NCBI GenBank assembly: GCA_963724365.1
Contig: CAVRUR010000001.1
Coordinates: forward strand, 248,001-312,000
Reading direction: 5' to 3'
DNA from: JALORV01 sp963724365
GTDB taxonomy: Bacteria; Pseudomonadota; Gammaproteobacteria; Burkholderiales; Burkholderiaceae_F
Length of the DNA: 64,000 nucleotides
Made by a program: the position numbers and the translations under genes. Position 1 is the stretch's first letter, and every line of letters begins with the position of its first letter. The notes beneath the pieces are model-generated. The model was not told where the DNA came from. It was given only the letters and a program-made list of their open reading frames with translations, and did not search any database. Positions 59,722 through 64,000 of the stretch are shown here, one piece after another.

Positions 59722-60903
59722 ATGAACGATCCGATCGTCATTGTTTCCGCCGCCCGCACGCCGATAGGCGGTTTGCTGGGTGACTTCACGTCCCTGCAGG
59801 CCACCCAGCTCGGCGCGGCGGCGATTCGCGCCGCCGTGGACCGCGCCGGGATCGCCGGCGATGCCGTCGACGAGGCCCTGATGGGCTGCTGCCTGATGGC
59901 CGGCCAGGGCCAGGCGCCGGCGCGCCAGGCGGTGCTGGGTGCGGGACTGCCGCAGTCGGTAGGCGCGGTCACCCTGTCGAAGATGTGCGGCTCCGGCATG
60001 CGCGCGATGATGTTTGCGCACGACATGCTCGTGGCCGGAAGCGCCGACGTCGTGCTCGCCGGCGGCATGGAGAGCATGACCAACGCGCCCCACTTGCTGG
60101 TCGGCTCGCGCCGCGGCTACCGCTACGGCGCCTTCACGACGTACGACCATATGGCGCTCGACGGTCTGGAAGACGCCTACGAGCGCGGCAAGGCGATGGG
60201 TGTGTTCGCCGAGCAGTGCGTCACGAAGTACGGCTTCACGCGGGAGGAGCAGGACGCCTTCGCGATTGCCTCGACCGAGCGCGCACTGAAGGCCAACACC
60301 GACGGCAGCTTTGCCTGGGAGATCGCGCCGGTGAAAGTCGCGGGCAAGGGCGGCGAAGTCTCGATCGACAAGGACGAACAGCCGTTCAAGGCCAAGCTCG
60401 ACAAGATTCCGGGACTGAAGCCCGCGTTCAAGAAGGACGGCACGATCACCGCCGCCAATGCATCCTCAATTTCCGACGGCGCGGCGGCACTGGTGCTGAT
60501 GCGCCAGTCGACTGCCGCGAAGTCGGACCGCAAGCCGATCGCAATCATCCGAGCGCACGCCGTGCATGCGCAGGCGCCGGACTGGTTCACGACCGCGCCG
60601 ATCGGCGCCATCAACAAGGTGCTGGAAAAGACCGGCTGGAAGCCCGGGGACGTCGACCTCTGGGAGGTCAACGAGGCCTTTGCGGCCGTAACGATGGCGG
60701 CGATGCGCGAACTCAAGCTGCCGCACGACAAGGTCAATATCCATGGTGGCGCCTGTGCACTCGGCCATCCGATCGGCGCGTCCGGCGCCCGCATCGTCGT
60801 CACCTTGCTGGGCGCACTCCGCAAGACTGGCGGCAAACGTGGCGTGGCGGCGCTGTGCATCGGCGGCGGGGAAGCGACTGCCCTCGCCCTGGAAATCCTG
60901 TGA
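59722..60903 (+). CDS. Acetyl-CoA C-acyltransferase (thiolase)
   Basis: The 393-residue thiolase has the nucleophilic Cys in LSKMCGSGMRAM near residue 89, the His in GGACALGHPIGASGARI and the second Cys in ALCIGGGEATALALE. It cleaves 3-ketoacyl-CoA, probably acetoacetyl-CoA at the end of leucine breakdown, or runs in reverse for polyhydroxybutyrate synthesis (note phaM). It starts 9 bases after aceK with a GGAG site, so it is in one operon with it. Confidence 0.94.
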   Translation: MNDPIVIVSAARTPIGGLLGDFTSLQATQLGAAAIRAAVDRAGIAGDAVDEALMGCCLMAGQGQAPARQAVLGAGLPQSVGAVTLSKMCGSGMRAMMFAHDMLVAGSADVVLAGGMESMTNAPHLLVGSRRGYRYGAFTTYDHMALDGLEDAYERGKAMGVFAEQCVTKYGFTREEQDAFAIASTERALKANTDGSFAWEIAPVKVAGKGGEVSIDKDEQPFKAKLDKIPGLKPAFKKDGTITAANASSISDGAAALVLMRQSTAAKSDRKPIAIIRAHAVHAQAPDWFTTAPIGAINKVLEKTGWKPGDVDLWEVNEAFAAVTMAAMRELKLPHDKVNIHGGACALGHPIGASGARIVVTLLGALRKTGGKRGVAALCIGGGEATALALEIL

Positions 60904-61031
60904 ACCTCCAGGCGGGCGGTCGATCGCTGGCGCCGGAGCTGCTGTGACGGCCCTCAGTGGGCCGTCGACTCTGGCCAGGAAAGTCAACTGATGCATCCCG
61001 ACAAGCGCTCGAACCTCCGGCCCGATTGACG

Positions 61032-61667
61032 ATGCTCGGCGTACAGGACCTCGGTCTCTTCGTTGTCACCGGTCTGGTGCTCAATGCCACTCCGGGCGTC
61101 GATATGGCGTACACCGTGACGCGCACGCTGCAGCACGGTGCACGGGGCGGCGTCGCGGCGGCACTCGGCATCAGTGCCGGTTGCACCGTGCACACGCTGG
61201 CCGCTGCGCTCGGACTGGCGGCGCTGCTTGCGGCCTCGGCCTGGGCATTCTCGGTGATCAAGTGGGTCGGTGCCCTCTACCTCTTATGGCTGGCGTGGGG
61301 CATGGCCCGTGCGGCATGGCGGCCGGGGCAACCTGCCGAGGCCATCGCGCTGCCCGTGTCGACACCGCTGTCGCGCGTCTTCGTCCAGGGTTTCCTGACC
61401 AACGTGCTCAATCCGAAGGTGGCTCTGTTCTTCATGGCACTGCTGCCGCAGTTCATCGGCGCGGATGCACCGAACAAACCGCTCGCCTTCCTGTTCCTCG
61501 GTGCCGTGTTCATCTTCAACGGCACGGTCTTCCTGCTGCTGCTCGTCGCCCTCGCGCATTGGTTGCGGCGCGTGGGCACGCGTCCGTCGGTGCGGCGCGC
61601 CCTGAACGGGCTGGGCGCCGCGCTGTTCGCGGGACTGGCGACCCGTCTGGCACTGGCGCAACGCTGA
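61032..61667 (+). CDS. LysE family translocator (second copy)
   Basis: The 211-residue membrane protein reads GLVLNATPGVDMAYTVTRTLQHGARGGVAAALGISAG, LYLLWLAWGMARAAW and GFLTNVLNPKVALFFMALLPQF, the RhtB/LysE pattern. It differs from the first copy at 57239 and is not its tandem duplicate. The start was placed at 61032, 25 codons inside the frame. It follows the thiolase by 128 bases and precedes an SDR by 9 bases. Confidence 0.9.
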   Translation: MLGVQDLGLFVVTGLVLNATPGVDMAYTVTRTLQHGARGGVAAALGISAGCTVHTLAAALGLAALLAASAWAFSVIKWVGALYLLWLAWGMARAAWRPGQPAEAIALPVSTPLSRVFVQGFLTNVLNPKVALFFMALLPQFIGADAPNKPLAFLFLGAVFIFNGTVFLLLLVALAHWLRRVGTRPSVRRALNGLGAALFAGLATRLALAQR

Positions 61668-61676
61668 CATCGGGCA

Positions 61677-62351
61677 ATGGCCACCGTCCTCATCATTGGC
61701 GCATCGCGTGGGATCGGGCTGGAGTTCGCTCGCCAGTACGCGGCCGACGGGGCGCGGGTCGTCGCCACCGTGCGCCGGGCCGAGGACACCGCGAGGTTGC
61801 GTGAGCTGGGTGCCAAGCCGCTGCTGCTCGATGTCGTCGACGAGGCGACAGTCGCCGAGTTCGGCGTACAACTGCATGGCGAAAAGATCGATGTCGCGAT
61901 CTACAACGCCGGGGTCTATGGGCCGCGCACCAGCGCCATCGACACGCCCGGCGGACTGGACTTCGATGCCGTGATGCACACGAACGTGCGGGCACCGATG
62001 CAGCTGATTCCCCAGCTCGTGCCGGGACTGGCCGCGGCCGGCGGCAAGCTCGCGCTCATTTCCAGCCGTATGGGTTCCATCTCGCTGATGAGCAGCACGT
62101 CGGGCTGGCTGTATCGTGCGAGCAAGGCGGCGGCCAACTCGGCGTTGCGCGCAATGAGCCTGGAACTCGGTCCGCACGGCATCGTGTGCATCGCGTTCCA
62201 CCCGGGCTGGGTGCGTACCGAGATGGGCGGCGCCGGCGCCGACATCGACGCCGCGACCAGCGTGGCCGGAATGCGGCGCGTGCTGGCATCGGCCAATGCA
62301 TCGCAGAACGGAAAGTTCCTCAACTTCAACGGCGAGCAGCTGTCCTGGTAG
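61677..62351 (+). CDS. SDR family oxidoreductase (short, C-factor-like)
   Basis: The 224-residue protein has LIIGASRGIGLEFARQYAADGA at residues 5-26, IYNAGVYGPR, LISSRMGSISL and YRASKAAANSALRA. The length and motif set resemble the C-factor/sniffer-like SDRs. The substrate is unknown. It is in an operon with LysE upstream and RidA 4 bases downstream. Confidence 0.9.
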   Translation: MATVLIIGASRGIGLEFARQYAADGARVVATVRRAEDTARLRELGAKPLLLDVVDEATVAEFGVQLHGEKIDVAIYNAGVYGPRTSAIDTPGGLDFDAVMHTNVRAPMQLIPQLVPGLAAAGGKLALISSRMGSISLMSSTSGWLYRASKAAANSALRAMSLELGPHGIVCIAFHPGWVRTEMGGAGADIDAATSVAGMRRVLASANASQNGKFLNFNGEQLSW

Positions 62352-62355
62352 ATCG

Positions 62356-62748
62356 ATGAACGACAAGCGACTGATCTCTTCGGGTTCCGCGTTCGAGGCC
62401 GTGGCCGGCTACAGCCGCGCCGTCGTCGAGGGCGACTACGTGCACGTCGCGGGAACGACAGGCTTCGACTACGCTGCGATGACGATCGATCCCGACGCCA
62501 CCGCGCAGACCCACCAGTGCTTCCGCAACATCGCTTCCGCGCTCGAACAGGCCGGCTCGTCCCTGGACGATGTCGTGCGCGTGCGCTACTTCCTTACCGA
62601 TGCGGCGCTCTTCGAGCAGGTGGCGCCGGTGTTCGGCAAGTACTTCGGAGTCGCGCGTCCGGCCGCGACCGCCATCGTGTGCGGCCTGGTCGATGCGCGC
62701 ATGAAGATCGAAATCGAAGTGACGGCGCGTCGACGGGCCTGGAGCTGA
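62356..62748 (+). CDS. RidA family protein
   Basis: The 130-residue protein matches the RidA/YjgF family: RLISSGSAFEAVAGYSRAVVEGDYVHVAGTTGFD, CFRNIASALEQAGSSLDDVVRVRYFLTD and ARPAATAIVCGLVDARMKIEIEVTA. The Arg/Glu pair in the last segment is that used in imine deamination by true RidA. It probably removes reactive enamine/imine intermediates of amino acid metabolism. It starts 4 bases after the SDR stop. The start at 62356 drops 20 unconserved codons. Confidence 0.9.
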   Translation: MNDKRLISSGSAFEAVAGYSRAVVEGDYVHVAGTTGFDYAAMTIDPDATAQTHQCFRNIASALEQAGSSLDDVVRVRYFLTDAALFEQVAPVFGKYFGVARPAATAIVCGLVDARMKIEIEVTARRRAWS

Positions 62749-62798
62749 CGTGATTCCGCTCCCCCGCGCTGCCCGAAACCCACAGGACATGTGCTGAG

Positions 62799-63293
62799 AT
62801 GCCACTGCAGGTCTTCATCGTGCTCGTATACGGCATCTGCAGCTGGCTCGCGATTGCCATCATCGAACCGGTCATGCGCAGCTTTGCCAACGAGGCCGGC
62901 ATGGAGAGCTGGCTCTTCATCGCGATTCCCGGCCTCCTGGCGATGCTGTTCGCGGTGTTGTCGTACATCCGGGCGGCGACGCGCGTCACCAACATGGAAC
63001 AGTCCATGTCGCGTGCGCTGCTGGTTGCACTGCTGACCTGGATCGCGATCACGACGCTGATCTCATGGCTCTGGTGCCCGGCACATAGCGCGCTGCGCTG
63101 CTTTTCCAATGCGCTGATCACGACCGGCATCGTCGGCGGCGGGCCGCTGCTCGTCGGCGCGATGGTGGCCGGCGGCATCGTGGCGCTGGTGCTGCGCCAA
63201 CGACCCTCGTGGATTTCATTTGGCGAGCGTCGCGTGCTCATGGCCCCGGACGCCGATCCGAACCCCAAGACGAAGCCGGGCAATGCTGGCTGA
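62799..63293 (+). CDS. Hypothetical membrane protein, 164 residues
   Basis: I do not recognise this family. Four hydrophobic spans are visible at about residues 3-22, 40-58, 73-90 and 109-130, with short loops and a basic, Pro-rich C-terminal tail. The last 11 bases overlap the start of the acyl-CoA dehydrogenase gene. It reads with the same operon. Confidence 0.65.
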   Translation: MPLQVFIVLVYGICSWLAIAIIEPVMRSFANEAGMESWLFIAIPGLLAMLFAVLSYIRAATRVTNMEQSMSRALLVALLTWIAITTLISWLWCPAHSALRCFSNALITTGIVGGGPLLVGAMVAGGIVALVLRQRPSWISFGERRVLMAPDADPNPKTKPGNAG

Positions 63294-64000
63294 AGAGCAT
63301 CGGCTGCTGCGCGAGGCACTGCGCGACTTCGCTTCGAACCGACTCGCCCCCCACGCTGCCGAGTGGGACCGCAAGGCCACGTTTCCAAAGGAAGCACTGA
63401 AGGAACTGGCCGCGCTCGGCACTTTCGGCATTGCCGTGCCGGAGGAATACGGCGGCGCCGGCATGGACTACTCCGCACTCGCGGTGGCGCTCGAGGAGAT
63501 TGCCGCCGGCGACGGAGCGACTTCGACCATCATCAGCGTCAACAACTGTCCGGTGTGCTCGATTCTGATGGCCTGGGCCAACGAAGAGCAGAAGCAGCGC
63601 TACCTGGTCCCGCTGGCTCGCGGCGAGTACCTGGGCGCGTTCTGCCTGACCGAACCGCATGTGGGGTCAGAAGCGTCCGGGTTGCGCACGACCGCTGTGC
63701 GCGACGGCGACCACTGGATCCTGAACGGCGTGAAGCAGTTCATCACCAGCGGCAAGAATGGCGATATCGCCATCGTGCTGGCGGTGACCGACAAGGCCGC
63801 CGGCAAGCGCGGCATCAGCGCATTCATCGTCGAGACATCGACGCCGGGCTACGTGGTGGCACGCATCGAGGAGAAGCTCGGGCAGCACGCTTCGGACACT
63901 GCGCAGATCCTGTTCGAGAATTGCCGCGTACCCGCCGCCAACCTGATCGGCGACGAAGGCACGGGCTACCGGATCGCGCTGTCGGGCCTGGAGGGAGGGC
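63283..64000 (+). CDS. Acyl-CoA dehydrogenase (partial, 3' end off window)
   Basis: The frame from ATG 63283 stays open to the window end (239 codons). The visible part has the N-terminal helical domain RLLREALRDFASNRLAPHAAEWDRKATFPKEAL, then GTFGIAVPEEYGGAGMDYSALAVALEEIAAGDGATSTIISVNNC, LGAFCLTEPHVGSEASGLRTTAVRDGDHWILNGVKQFITSGKNGDIAIVLAVTD and IEEKLGQHASDTAQILFENCRVP. The order is that of a short- or branched-chain acyl-CoA dehydrogenase. The catalytic Glu region is beyond the window. It is a second acyl-CoA dehydrogenase, distinct from liuA. Confidence 0.9.
   Translation, partial: MLAEEHRLLREALRDFASNRLAPHAAEWDRKATFPKEALKELAALGTFGIAVPEEYGGAGMDYSALAVALEEIAAGDGATSTIISVNNCPVCSILMAWANEEQKQRYLVPLARGEYLGAFCLTEPHVGSEASGLRTTAVRDGDHWILNGVKQFITSGKNGDIAIVLAVTDKAAGKRGISAFIVETSTPGYVVARIEEKLGQHASDTAQILFENCRVPAANLIGDEGTGYRIALSGLEGG

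Noticed and set aside
1..64000. tRNA, rRNA, CRISPR, insertion sequence, phage or integration site
   Set aside because: I looked for tRNA-like T-loops, short direct-repeat arrays, transposase or integrase motifs and terminal repeats and found none that hold up by eye. A covariance-model scan would be decisive for small RNAs.

Overview
The window is a dense, GC-rich stretch of bacterial chromosome with strong G/C bias at third codon positions. It carries about 60 genes and no rRNA, tRNA, CRISPR array, insertion sequence or phage gene that I can see. Gene content points to a betaproteobacterium, probably Burkholderiales-like. The pointers are a PhaM-type polyhydroxyalkanoate granule regulator, the block argS / SPOR protein / dsbA / SDR, and aceK next to a LiuR-regulated isovaleryl-CoA dehydrogenase. 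The assignment is an inference from content, not from a phylogenetic marker.

Layout. 1-16 kb: a GNAT enzyme cut by the window edge, an M3 oligopeptidase, an exported DUF1800/DUF1501 pair, a DUF4870-like membrane protein, an exported M13 metallopeptidase, a 1,212-residue fused indolepyruvate ferredoxin oxidoreductase, a DUF3108 protein, a fumarylacetoacetate hydrolase-fold enzyme and PhaM. 16-28.5 kb: the most interesting region. A B12-binding MerR regulator with the CarH/LitR photoreceptor signature stands divergent from glutathione peroxidase and folE2. These are followed by an FAD oxidoreductase, a TetR regulator, DUF1365, a cyclopropane-synthase-like lipid methyltransferase, a chalcone-isomerase-like protein, an MFS transporter, a DUF3833 lipoprotein, an SDR, an NTF2-like protein and a diiron desaturase-like protein. 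This resembles light/singlet-oxygen-responsive lipid modification regulons described in other proteobacteria.

28.6-42 kb: asparaginase, two exported S9 peptidases, a VOC protein, a dihaem cytochrome c, an ABC exporter, a TPR-like protein, a small promoter-ORF-terminator unit near 36.8-37.1 kb, small proteins and a broken methyltransferase. 42-49.5 kb: a CBS protein, a PHP-less PolX-like polymerase (frameshifted at its end), a YbhB-type protein, argS, a SPOR protein, dsbA, an SDR and cystathionine beta-lyase. 49.5-64 kb: a branched-chain acyl-CoA region. LiuR stands divergent from an MBL-fold hydrolase. Two perfect palindromes with the core TTGACGTTAACGTCAA mark the LiuR intergenic region and the start of a thioesterase/isovaleryl-CoA dehydrogenase operon. 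Downstream are a second thioesterase, an ASCH-GNAT fusion, two LysE exporters, aceK, thiolase, RidA and a second acyl-CoA dehydrogenase that runs off the end.

Five conserved genes (litR, DUF1365, NTF2-like, a methyltransferase, PolX-like) are each split by what looks like one surplus base. Four of the five can be placed in a short homopolymer run. Insertion-type sequence error, or recent slippage mutation, is therefore a serious explanation. Three of the five lie in the putative light-response cluster, so the question matters for its function.
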